This document shows positions 1 through 6,826 of a stretch of 7,338 nt of DNA, piece after piece. The translations under genes and the position numbers were made by a program. How positions within the stretch are numbered: the stretch's first letter is position 1; each line of letters opens with the position of its first letter. Under the pieces are notes generated by a model. That model made no database searches, was not told the DNA's origin, and was given only the letters and a program-made list of their open reading frames with translations. Source of the stretch: Candidatus Cloacimonadota bacterium (GTDB lineage: Bacteria; Cloacimonadota; Cloacimonadia; Cloacimonadales; WRIO01); NCBI GenBank assembly GCA_009782695.1, contig WRIO01000050.1:1-7338 (forward strand), read 5' to 3'.

Positions 1-3000
1 TATCGATCACCGACAAGCAACCTGCTAGCTTTACCGAAATAGGTGCTGTCACCGTGAGCGGAACAAACTGGGAACCATATCAAGTGAACATATCAAATTA
101 TATGAACACCGATATATATGTAGCTTTCCATCACCAAGCCCCACAAGGTATATCATCGCTCTCTGTCTTTATAGACAATGTAGCTATCAAATTAGTTGAC
201 ACTCTATTGCAACCAAACGGTATAGCAGCAGCTGTCAACGGATACAATGTAAACCTGACATGGAACGTGCCAGCAGTAGTGCAGGGATATTTCACTCATA
301 CTCAAGCAAACACCTACATAGGTGCTTATGGTTTAGGAGGATCGGCTTTTACAGCTGCTCAAAGATTTACTCCCGCCCAGCTGGGTGCTTTAGGCGCTGC
401 TGGTGGTAACCTAACGCAAGTAGGCTTTATGCCAAACCTCGATGTCGCCCACTCATACACAGTTCGCGTGTGGGTAGGCGGATATTACAACAATGAAGAT
501 GATTATGAAGTCGGCGCATTGGTTCACACACAAGCTGTCACCCAAACGCTTACAACCCGCGTTTGGAATGATATAACCTTATCTACTCCAATTCGGATCC
601 CTATCGATCAAGAATTATGGTTCGGATTAGCTATCACTTCACCTGCTCCTGGCAGTGTTTACCCAATGGGTTATGACAATGGTCCTAGTGTAAACGGTGG
701 TGGATTTGGCGACCTCGTATTTAGTGGCGGCGAATGGGGTTCACTTGCAGAACTGGCAGGTTGGGACAGGAATAACGCCATCCGCGCTTATGTTTCATCT
801 GGCGGTGCACCTGTGCAGTTAGCACATTACAGCACTCCGATAGATACCAGAGTGACAAATACCTTGATAGGTAGCTTCCGAGCTGACACTCCTACTTTGA
901 TAGAAGCAGATCCAAAAGAAGTAATAAACAACGATGACACTCGTGCTTTGGTCGGCTACAATGTATATCGTGGAGCCACACTAATGAATCCTACTCCTAT
1001 CACTGCACGTGTCTACAATGATATAGACGCCCCTGCAGGCAGCTTGAAGTATGGCGTGCGTGCTGTTTATGACACAGGCATCTCTTTACCAAATGAGACT
1101 ATAGCTTATGTAGGCTATATGCCTCCTGTCTCCTTGACAGCTACCGGCGGAGATGGATTTGTCCGTTTGGCTTGGACCAGACCGACCATCAAACCGACAG
1201 TAACTATACATGGATATAAGGTTTATCGTGACGGGGAACCATTGACCATTGACATCATCACAGCTACTAACTATACAGACAACTCAGCTGTGCCTACTGT
1301 CAACCACACTTATCATGTCACTACTATATATAGAAATCCTATGGTAGAATCTAACCCCTCAAATACTGCAACCGGTATGAACACTATTCCGTTTGAGCTT
1401 AAATACCCACCAAACAACCTGACTGCTAACTTAAACGAAAATAATGTAACTCTAAACTGGGATGTGCCAGAAGCAAGCATCTGGTTCACCCATACAGATT
1501 TATACCCAGGAAATGCACCAACTGCAAGTGGCTGGAATGCTACTGCGGCTAGCCCTATCACAATAAACAGTGCAAATAGATTTAACGCTCAGCATTTAGT
1601 CGAAATGGGCGTGTCAGGATTAAACCTGACGAAAGTCGCCTTTGCTGTCCTTAACAACCCCACCTCGCATATTTTAGCGAATTGTGCATATACAGTAAAA
1701 GTATGGACAGGTGGTAGTGCCTATCCGACCTTTAACCCCGGCACAGTAGTTCGCTCTGTGGCTGTCCCCAGCTCCGAAATATCACACGGTGGATGGCATG
1801 AAGTGGATATACCACCTCTCGTAATCAACCCCACCCAAGAGCTTTGGATTGGGTTCGAATGCGTGCTGACCGGTCTGGCTTATCCTCTGGCAAGAGACGC
1901 AGGTCCTGGCGTGGATAATTTTGGTAACCTTTACGCTGTAAATGGCACTTGGTATACTTCTTATCAAATGACTACACCGATATCAGCAAACTACTTATCT
2001 GCTGGCTTTGCCACTGATGCAGCTGGTAACCCTGTGAGGCTAAGCCATAGTAGCTGGACTTCAGACGAAGAGCCTTTGGTATTACCAGAAATGCCTGCTG
2101 ATTTAGCTTGCGTGGAAGCTGATGACCAAAGCACAGACGAAGAAAATGTTCGCTTGCAAACACGTGACCTACTCGGCTACAATGTATATCGCGAAGGAAC
2201 TCTGCTAAACCAAGCTCCTGTCACACTCCTCACTTACAGAGACTTAAATGCACCTGCAAACACTGGCAATACTATATACGAAGTGAAAACTGTATATACC
2301 ACAGGTCTTTCTGAACCTGCATCTGTTGTGGTGGCTAATATACCTTCGGGTGTAGTGTTACCTCTGCCTTTCGAAGAAGGGTTTGAAGGAACTACCTTCC
2401 CTCCAGTAAACTGGTTAGTCATAGACAATGACGGAGACGGTCGTAACTGGATGCGGTCAGCAGTTCTTGCAAATGTTCACACAGGCGTAGGCGTGGCTAT
2501 CAGTGCTTCTTGGATGGCAGGTGGCGTGGGAGCTCTCACTCCGGATAACTGGCTACTCACTCCAAAGCTAGACTTCCCAACCCTTGGAAACGATGATCAT
2601 ATCACACTAGAATTCTGGGTAGCAGGAAATCATGAAACTCTCTTTACAGAACACTATCAAGTGCTGATATCACAAGGCGGTAATAATGTGGAAGACTTTA
2701 CTGCTGTATTGACTGGTGCCACCACTTCGAACCAGTGGGAAATGATCACAGTTAATCTAGATACTTATGCAGGATTACCGACCTATATTGCCTTCCGTCA
2801 TTATAACACTTCTGGGGAAAGAGACCTAAGGTTAGATGACATCAGAGTGTGGGCAGGTGGCGTCAGTATAGTAGATCCTGAAATTCCACCTCTTGCAACA
2901 GAGCTGGTCGGAAACTATCCGAACCCATTCAATCCTGAGACAACTATTCGTTTCTCAGTAGGGAAAGAAGGACATGTGACCTTGGAAGTTTACAACATCA

Positions 3001-3170
3001 AAGGTCAAAGAGTCTCCACCCTGATAGACCACAATATGTCTGTCGGGACACACGATGTAGTTTGGGAAGGAAAAGATGACGCAGGACATCCTGTAAGTAG
3101 CGGTATATACTTCTACAGAATGAAGTCCGATGACTATCAATCCGTAAAAAGAATGATACTGATGAAGTAA
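1..3170 (+). CDS. Secreted multidomain surface protein with C-terminal sorting domain (5' partial)
   Basis: The frame is open from position 3 with no stop upstream of the GTG at 54, and the sequence before that GTG (SITDKQPASF...) continues a domain, so the real start lies off the left edge. Visible order: the end of a choice-of-anchor J/cleaved-adhesin domain (to about nt 190, ending FIDNVAIKL); a ~300-residue module (about 207-1120); a fibronectin III-like domain (about 1120-1395, GYKVYRDGEPL); a second copy of the module (about 1398-2345); a complete cleaved-adhesin domain (about 2346-2870, with FEEGFEG, a DNDGDG calcium-type loop, NWLLTPKLD and LDDIRVW); and a sorting/FlgD Ig-like domain (about 2895-3170, YPNPFNPETTI ... 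SSGIYFYRMK). The last domain is known from proteins exported by type IX-like systems and usually marks extracellular or surface-attached proteins. Function is inferred as adhesion or binding; no catalytic domain is visible in this part. An intrinsic terminator follows 21 nt after the stop. Confidence 0.9.
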   Translation, partial: SITDKQPASFTEIGAVTVSGTNWEPYQVNISNYMNTDIYVAFHHQAPQGISSLSVFIDNVAIKLVDTLLQPNGIAAAVNGYNVNLTWNVPAVVQGYFTHTQANTYIGAYGLGGSAFTAAQRFTPAQLGALGAAGGNLTQVGFMPNLDVAHSYTVRVWVGGYYNNEDDYEVGALVHTQAVTQTLTTRVWNDITLSTPIRIPIDQELWFGLAITSPAPGSVYPMGYDNGPSVNGGGFGDLVFSGGEWGSLAELAGWDRNNAIRAYVSSGGAPVQLAHYSTPIDTRVTNTLIGSFRADTPTLIEADPKEVINNDDTRALVGYNVYRGATLMNPTPITARVYNDIDAPAGSLKYGVRAVYDTGISLPNETIAYVGYMPPVSLTATGGDGFVRLAWTRPTIKPTVTIHGYKVYRDGEPLTIDIITATNYTDNSAVPTVNHTYHVTTIYRNPMVESNPSNTATGMNTIPFELKYPPNNLTANLNENNVTLNWDVPEASIWFTHTDLYPGNAPTASGWNATAASPITINSANRFNAQHLVEMGVSGLNLTKVAFAVLNNPTSHILANCAYTVKVWTGGSAYPTFNPGTVVRSVAVPSSEISHGGWHEVDIPPLVINPTQELWIGFECVLTGLAYPLARDAGPGVDNFGNLYAVNGTWYTSYQMTTPISANYLSAGFATDAAGNPVRLSHSSWTSDEEPLVLPEMPADLACVEADDQSTDEENVRLQTRDLLGYNVYREGTLLNQAPVTLLTYRDLNAPANTGNTIYEVKTVYTTGLSEPASVVVANIPSGVVLPLPFEEGFEGTTFPPVNWLVIDNDGDGRNWMRSAVLANVHTGVGVAISASWMAGGVGALTPDNWLLTPKLDFPTLGNDDHITLEFWVAGNHETLFTEHYQVLISQGGNNVEDFTAVLTGATTSNQWEMITVNLDTYAGLPTYIAFRHYNTSGERDLRLDDIRVWAGGVSIVDPEIPPLATELVGNYPNPFNPETTIRFSVGKEGHVTLEVYNIKGQRVSTLIDHNMSVGTHDVVWEGKDDAGHPVSSGIYFYRMKSDDYQSVKRMILMK
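207..1120 (+). repeat. Protein-level module repeat, copy 1
   Basis: This is the first copy of a ~300-residue unit inside the surface protein. It runs from a short Fn3-like strand (VNLTWNVP), through FTHT, RF, GNLTQVGF, YTVRVWVGG, QELWFG and YPMGYDNGP, to a closing Fn3-like half with GYNVYRGATL and VYDTGIS. The same landmarks recur in the same order in copy 2. Boundaries are approximate. Confidence 0.75.
1398..2345 (+). repeat. Protein-level module repeat, copy 2
   Basis: This second copy is diverged but colinear: VTLNWDVP, FTHT, RF, LNLTKVAF, YTVKVWTGG, QELWIG, YPLARDAGP, then GYNVYREGTL and VYTTGLS. It carries extra residues between the central part and the closing Fn3-like half (about 2060-2160). 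The similarity is clear in protein and much weaker in DNA, which points to an old duplication. Boundaries are approximate. Confidence 0.75.
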
Positions 3171-3191
3171 TTTATCAGGCAAAATAAATAG

Positions 3192-3226
3192 ACGGAACGG
3201 GTGTAATGCCCGTTCCGTTTTTTTTT
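3192..3226 (+). terminator. Intrinsic terminator, probably bidirectional
   Basis: A perfect 10-bp stem (ACGGAACGGG at 3192-3201, CCCGTTCCGT at 3209-3218) with a 7-nt loop is followed by T's at 3218-3226. It lies 21 nt after the surface-protein stop. On the minus strand the same stem is followed by the T-rich stretch CTATTTATTTT, so it could also stop leuS transcripts coming the other way, about 200 nt past the leuS stop. That second role is inferred. Confidence 0.92.
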
Positions 3227-3238
3227 GGGGGGAGAAAT

Positions 3239-3280
3239 CGTAGGGAACGATGCCTAACGAAGTGAACATCGTTCCCTACG
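3239..3280. repeat. Inverted repeat with 14-bp perfect arms
   Basis: The arms CGTAGGGAACGATG (3239-3252) and CATCGTTCCCTACG (3267-3280) are perfectly complementary and enclose a 14-nt loop (3253-3266) that contains ACGAAGT. No T-run follows on either strand, so it does not look like an ordinary terminator, and no flanking target-site duplication was seen. It resembles dispersed REP/MITE-like palindromic elements of intergenic regions; this reading is inferred because only one copy is visible here. Confidence 0.75.
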
Positions 3281-3306
3281 GAACTAGTGCCCTCTCAACT
3301 TTCAAA

Positions 3307-3380
3307 GACAAACGAAGTTTGTCCTCAACGACGCGCAGCGGCCACCGGCTGCACGAAGTGCTTGCATCCGTGCGTAGCAC
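3307..3380. repeat. Cluster of short triloop hairpins
   Basis: Several small palindromes sit nearly end to end: GACAAAC-GAA-GTTTGTC (3307-3323, perfect 7-bp stem), a bulged GCAGC/GCTGC stem (3335-3352), GCAC-GAA-GTGC (3351-3361) and GTGC-GTA-GCAC (3370-3380). The heptamer ACGAAGT occurs at 3312-3318 and 3353-3359, and also in the loop of the preceding inverted repeat (3257-3263). No convincing ORF covers the stretch. It may be part of a composite dispersed repeat or a structured RNA; which is not decidable from one copy. Confidence 0.6.
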
Positions 3381-3387
3381 ACCACTA

Positions 3388-3422
3388 TTTCTAATTTCTA
3401 ATTTTTAATTTCTAATTTCTAA
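3388..3422. repeat. Tandem heptamer repeat (TTTCTAA)x5
   Basis: There are five contiguous 7-base units: TTTCTAA, TTTCTAA, TTTTTAA, TTTCTAA, TTTCTAA. Only the middle unit varies (C to T). The array ends two bases before the leuS stop codon (minus strand, 3425-3427). Read on the minus strand it is (TTAGAAA)n. Since 7 is not a multiple of 3, TAA or TAG falls in every frame on both strands. Confidence 0.9.
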
Positions 3423-3424
3423 TT

Positions 3425-5899
3425 TTATATAACTATGCTTACCAGCTTCCCTTTGACCACTATGATTTTCTTGATAGTCTGACCTTCCAGGGACTTCGCT
3501 ACATTATCTATCTGCATAGCTGCCTGCTTTACAGCATCATCTGTGGCGTCCGCCGACACTTCGACCTTTCCGCGTATTTTGCCGTTTATCTGAACCACAT
3601 AAGTTACTTCGTCTTTTTGCAAGAATTTTGGGTCGTAATCCAGCTCGCCAAACTCATGGACAAAGCTCGTGTGACCACATATCTCCCATAGCTCCTCTGC
3701 CAAATGCGGGGCATAAGGATACAGCAGTATAGGGAGTATCAAGCACGCCTGCCGATAAACATCCTTTTCAGAAGTGTTTAGGTTTTGGGTGTCTTTTATC
3801 GAAAAAAGCAGATTGAAATGCTCCATGAGAGCGGCGATATTCGTGTTGAACTGCATACGCTGCTCATAATCTTCTTTTATAAATTTTATAGTGTAATGCG
3901 TGCTATATCGCAGGTCTTTGATAGCAGGTTGTAGAGTATCTGCTGAATTTGTGGGAAGTTGCTTTTTAAATTCTGTCGGCAGATTTTGAAAAAATACCCA
4001 CAGTCTATTCAAGAAACGGAATGCACCTTTCACACCGTCATCACTCCACTCCACATCCTTTTCTGGTGGCGAGGCAAAAAGCACAAACACACGGATAGTA
4101 TCAGCACCGTATCTATCGATAAACTCTTGGGGGTCTACAGTGTTTCCCTTTGATTTTGACATTTTATAGCCGTCTTTTAGCACCATACCTTGTGTAAGCA
4201 AGCGGGCAAAGGGTTCATCGGAGCTCACGAGCTTTATATCTCTCATAAATTTATGAAAAAAGCGGGCATACATTAGGTGCATGCAGGCGTGCTCTATACC
4301 GCCTATGTATTGGTCAACCGGTAGCCAGTAGTTTGCGGTGTTTATATCAAAGGGTGCTTTGTCATTTTGAGGGTCAGTGTAGCGGGCGAAATACCACGAA
4401 CTATCGACAAAAGTGTCCATAGTGTCTGTTTCTCTACGGGCAGGAGCACCACATTTGGGGCAGGGGGTGTTCACCCAGTCATCCACAGATAGTAGAGGGT
4501 TTTGCGTGGTCTTCCCCACTTGCACATTCATGGGTAATTGCACGGGTAAATCTGCATCTGGCACGAGCACGATACCACACTTTTCGCAGTGAACCACCGG
4601 TATGGGGTTACCCCAATAGCGTTGACGGGAAATACCCCAATCTCGCAACCGATAAGTCACTGTCTTGTTTCCCATAGATTTTTCGGCAAGCCAGCTTGTG
4701 ATTTTTTCTTTTGATTGTTCAGAGGGTAAGCCACTAAACTCTCCCGAGTTTACCAGCACACCTTCTTCTGTGTAAGCCTGAGTCATCTCTGCTAAAACCA
4801 GATCACTATCGGGCTTGTTTATCACCAATTTCATATCTATCTGATACTTTTTAGCAAACTCAAAGTCCCGCTGATCATGGGCAGGGACAGCCATCACAGC
4901 CCCTGTGCCATAATCCATCAGCACATAATTGGTTATCCAAACTTGCACTCTGTCGCCATTGACAGGGTTCAGGCAATAATGCCCACTAAAAATACCTTCT
5001 TTGGTGGTGTCTGCTGAGCTACGAGCTATCTTGTCCTCATTTATTACTTTTTGGCAGAAGGACGCTAAATCTGGCTTTACAGCAGGGTCCGTTAGCCACT
5101 GCGTGACAAGTGGGTGTTCTGGAGGCAATGCCATAAATGTCACTCCAAACAGGGTGTCGGGGCGAGTGGTAAAAACCTTGATCACTTTTTCGCTATTTTC
5201 CAGCGGGAAATCGACCTCTGTGCCGTGGCTCTTGCCTATCCAGTTAGTCTGCATAGCCTTTACGCGCTCGGGCCAATCTATCACTTTGCTAAAATCAAGC
5301 AGCTCTTCGGCGTATTTTGTGATACGGAAAAACCATTGCACCAAGTCTTTTTGCCGAACTTCGCTGTCGCAGCGCCAACATTTATTGTCCTCGACCTGCT
5401 CATTTGCTAGCACCGTCTGGCACTCGTCACACCAATTTACCCAAGAGGACTTGCGATAAACAAGTCCATTTTCATACAGTTTTTTAAAAAGCCATTGTCC
5501 CCAATGATAGTAATTACTTCGGCTGGTGGCAAGCTCGCGTGACCAATCTATAGCTATGCCAAGCATCTGAAACTGCTCTCGCATAATCTTTATATTATTT
5601 TCTGTGGTGATAGAGGGGTGCGAATTGTTTAGGATAGCAAAGTTTTCTGCCGGCATACCAAAGGAGTCATAGCCTATCGGCTGCAGCACATTGTAGCCTT
5701 GCTGCATTTTATAGCGGGTTATAGCGTCCCCTATGCTGTAATTTGAGGCATGACCCATGTGTAGCGGTCCAGAGGGATAAGGGAACATCGATAGCACATA
5801 ATACTTCGGTTTTTTAGAGTTGTTCTCTGCATTAAAAACACCCGCTTCAGCCCACTTTTTTTGCCACTTTTTTTCTATTTCTGTAAAGTTATACTCCAT
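3425..5899 (-). CDS. leuS: Leucyl-tRNA synthetase
   Basis: This cytoplasmic class I aminoacyl-tRNA synthetase charges tRNA-Leu with leucine using ATP. The 824 residues are close to usual bacterial length. Visible landmarks: the HIGH-type motif HMGH (47-50, in PYPSGPLHMGH); a zinc knuckle C157/C160/C174/C177; the CP1 editing domain with the threonine-rich TTRPDT (244-249) and HDQRD (341-345), whose D342 matches the aspartate that binds the amino group of mischarged amino acid in the family; a second cysteine quartet C438/C441/C480/C483; DSSWYFARY; KMSKS (579-583); then the anticodon-binding helices and a C-terminal domain (YVVQINGKIRGKVEV). The leucine-specific insertion found before KMSKS in E. 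coli is absent (TQGMVLKDGYKMSKS), as in the Bacillus form. The ATG start is supported by AAGGAG five bases upstream and by MEYNF..IEKKWQKKW, the usual N-terminus. It is probably cotranscribed with the gene 21 nt upstream. Confidence 0.98.
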   Translation of the reverse strand: MEYNFTEIEKKWQKKWAEAGVFNAENNSKKPKYYVLSMFPYPSGPLHMGHASNYSIGDAITRYKMQQGYNVLQPIGYDSFGMPAENFAILNNSHPSITTENNIKIMREQFQMLGIAIDWSRELATSRSNYYHWGQWLFKKLYENGLVYRKSSWVNWCDECQTVLANEQVEDNKCWRCDSEVRQKDLVQWFFRITKYAEELLDFSKVIDWPERVKAMQTNWIGKSHGTEVDFPLENSEKVIKVFTTRPDTLFGVTFMALPPEHPLVTQWLTDPAVKPDLASFCQKVINEDKIARSSADTTKEGIFSGHYCLNPVNGDRVQVWITNYVLMDYGTGAVMAVPAHDQRDFEFAKKYQIDMKLVINKPDSDLVLAEMTQAYTEEGVLVNSGEFSGLPSEQSKEKITSWLAEKSMGNKTVTYRLRDWGISRQRYWGNPIPVVHCEKCGIVLVPDADLPVQLPMNVQVGKTTQNPLLSVDDWVNTPCPKCGAPARRETDTMDTFVDSSWYFARYTDPQNDKAPFDINTANYWLPVDQYIGGIEHACMHLMYARFFHKFMRDIKLVSSDEPFARLLTQGMVLKDGYKMSKSKGNTVDPQEFIDRYGADTIRVFVLFASPPEKDVEWSDDGVKGAFRFLNRLWVFFQNLPTEFKKQLPTNSADTLQPAIKDLRYSTHYTIKFIKEDYEQRMQFNTNIAALMEHFNLLFSIKDTQNLNTSEKDVYRQACLILPILLYPYAPHLAEELWEICGHTSFVHEFGELDYDPKFLQKDEVTYVVQINGKIRGKVEVSADATDDAVKQAAMQIDNVAKSLEGQTIKKIIVVKGKLVSIVI

Positions 5900-5904
5900 T
5901 TTTT

Positions 5905-5910
5905 CTCCTT
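5905..5910 (-). promoter_or_regulatory. Ribosome binding site of leuS
   Basis: AAGGAG on the minus strand lies five bases before the leuS ATG, within the 21-nt gap to the upstream gene. It fixes the start at 5899. Confidence 0.85.
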
Positions 5911-5920
5911 TTTTGATTTG

Positions 5921-6535
5921 TTACACCAAATACCACACAATAATCAGGGTTATCAACGACATAGCTGAGATGATGACATACCGAACATTGTAGCCCCTTT
6001 TCATATAAATAATAGCACGGGCAAGCGCCAGTATGCAGACTATCAAGACAATTAGCAACAATATAGGCGGATTATGCTTCGCTATTATCCTGTCGTTGTC
6101 GCTATAAATCATCACGCCTGTGGCAAGCTCTATCAGGTTTATCTGGTAATCGAGATGCTCTTTGCGCTTAAACAAAAAATTGCTCTTTTGCATATTCGCT
6201 GAGCCGAACAAACCTATGTCAGGGCTAACTAAACTCGGCAAGGCATCGGTATATTTATCATCAAATACTGGCTCTGCATAGAGCAGATTTTGCTCCAGAA
6301 CCATTTTGTGTCGCTCATAATCGACCACTTCTGTCTGCTTGACATTTATCAGGTAAGACAGTAGCTCTTGGGTAAACTGCTCTGTATAATTCCCCTTGAA
6401 CTCAGTGATAGTCACCACTTTGTTTTCAGGTATCCTTTGCCCTAACTTCTCAAAAATACTATCTATTTTCACTTTGGCAAAAAGTAATGTAGTAAAGGCA
6501 AGTAAAAGGACTAAAATAAAATTCTTTATGGACAT
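5921..6535 (-). CDS. Exported CsgG/LpoB-like protein with two C-terminal membrane helices
   Basis: 204 residues. Residues 1-20 look like a signal peptide or membrane anchor (K4, then a hydrophobic run to LLFA-KV; no lipobox cysteine). Residues about 38-152 show the pattern of the CsgG / LpoB / FlgO-type alpha-beta fold: a first strand KVVTITEF, then a helix that ends before VVDYERHKMVLEQ (compare the usual 'vEReklekil.Eq'), then SPDIGLFGSANM (compare 'GAdilv.G.v'), then INLIELATGVMIYSD (compare 'lvd..tGeil.s'). Two hydrophobic helices follow, about 156-174 and 185-204, separated by MKRG. Likely topology is an extracytoplasmic domain tethered to the inner membrane. Classic family members are lipoproteins without such helices, so the family call is tentative and the function unknown. 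The ATG at 6535 has AAGGTG seven bases upstream. leuS follows after 21 nt on the same strand, suggesting an operon. Confidence 0.8.
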   Translation of the reverse strand: MSIKNFILVLLLAFTTLLFAKVKIDSIFEKLGQRIPENKVVTITEFKGNYTEQFTQELLSYLINVKQTEVVDYERHKMVLEQNLLYAEPVFDDKYTDALPSLVSPDIGLFGSANMQKSNFLFKRKEHLDYQINLIELATGVMIYSDNDRIIAKHNPPILLLIVLIVCILALARAIIYMKRGYNVRYVIISAMSLITLIIVWYLV

Positions 6536-6542
6536 TTTTTAA

Positions 6543-6548
6543 CACCTT
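6543..6548 (-). promoter_or_regulatory. Ribosome binding site of the CsgG-like gene
   Basis: AAGGTG on the minus strand is seven bases before the ATG at 6535. It is a moderate Shine-Dalgarno match and supports this start, which also gives a complete signal peptide. Confidence 0.6.
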
Positions 6549-6567
6549 TTATTCTGTTTTTTTATGG

Positions 6568-6599
6568 TGTCAAGTCTAAAAATAGGGCTTTTTTGTCAA
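6568..6599 (-). promoter_or_regulatory. Possible promoter region with two TTGACA boxes
   Basis: On the minus strand TTGACA occurs twice, at 6599-6594 and 6573-6568, 26 bases apart, upstream of the CsgG-like gene and leuS. Each matches the sigma-70 -35 consensus exactly. No good TATAAT-like box sits at 16-18 bases from either: TAGACT lies 15 bases after the first, and CAGAAT only 11 after the second. This is the most likely promoter region for the operon, but the assignment is weak. Confidence 0.3.
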
Positions 6600-6616
6600 G
6601 GGAATATTTCTATTGT

Positions 6617-6641
6617 AGCGGAGAGCGTCTGGCTCTCCACT
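6617..6641 (-). repeat. Hairpin between the PIN module and the CsgG-like gene
   Basis: A perfect 7-bp inverted repeat (6620-6626 with 6632-6638) has a 5-nt loop. In minus-strand RNA the stem extends to 10 bp (AGUGGAGAGC with GCUCUCCGCU, one U-G wobble); in plus-strand RNA that position is a C-A mismatch. It lies 24 nt past the stop of the small protein gene and could end or stabilise the PIN-module mRNA, but no T-run follows, so it is not a canonical terminator. Confidence 0.6.
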
Positions 6642-6664
6642 GTTATGTTTTTGTTTATAAATGG

Positions 6665-6826
6665 CTACTTTTTGTTTTTTGCTTCTCTATCCTGCTTTTG
6701 TTGTAATAACAGTACCCTCATAGGTTCTGCAGCTTTGTCAAAGTACTCAGCTAGTTGTGATGAAGTCATACCTTTTGTCTCCTCACCCATTCTCTTTCTA
6801 GTTTCTCGAATTTCGTCTAAAGTCAT
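6665..6826 (-). CDS. Small charged protein, candidate antitoxin of the PIN nuclease
   Basis: This 53-residue ORF begins MTLDEIRETRKRMGEE and ends QDREAKNKK. It is highly charged and predicted mostly helical, with no membrane segment or signal. Its ATG overlaps the stop of the PIN gene (ATGA at 6826-6823), and a strong AAAGGAG seven bases upstream lies inside the last PIN codons, so translational coupling is likely. The opening (xxLDEIRExRxxxxEExKGMT followed by a helix with EYFDKAAE) resembles, from memory, small proteins encoded directly after PIN-domain genes in cyanobacteria and other bacteria. The inferred role is to bind and neutralise the PIN toxin, and perhaps to repress the pair's promoter, though no standard DNA-binding fold (AbrB, RHH, Phd) is recognisable. 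It is easily missed for its length. Confidence 0.8.
   Translation of the reverse strand: MTLDEIRETRKRMGEETKGMTSSQLAEYFDKAAEPMRVLLLQQKQDREAKNKK

Noticed and set aside
54..56. GTG as the start of the surface-protein gene
   Set aside because: The frame is open upstream to the window edge and the residues before it continue the cleaved-adhesin domain; no signal peptide follows this GTG.
1313..2428. Several short minus-strand ORFs inside the surface-protein gene
   Set aside because: They are shadows of the conserved Fn3-like and module-coding frame and have no domain features.
2955..3269. A 104-codon minus-strand ORF
   Set aside because: It begins in the inverted repeat, runs through the terminator and is antisense to the sorting domain.
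3239..3380. CRISPR array
   Set aside because: The palindromic units differ in sequence and length, and there is no regular repeat-spacer period.
5001..5459. Two overlapping plus-strand ORFs (5001-5459 and 5114-5410)
   Set aside because: Both lie antisense within the well-supported leuS coding region and show no recognisable domain.
6617..6641. Canonical intrinsic terminator for the PIN module
   Set aside because: The stem is plausible, but no T-run follows on the minus strand.
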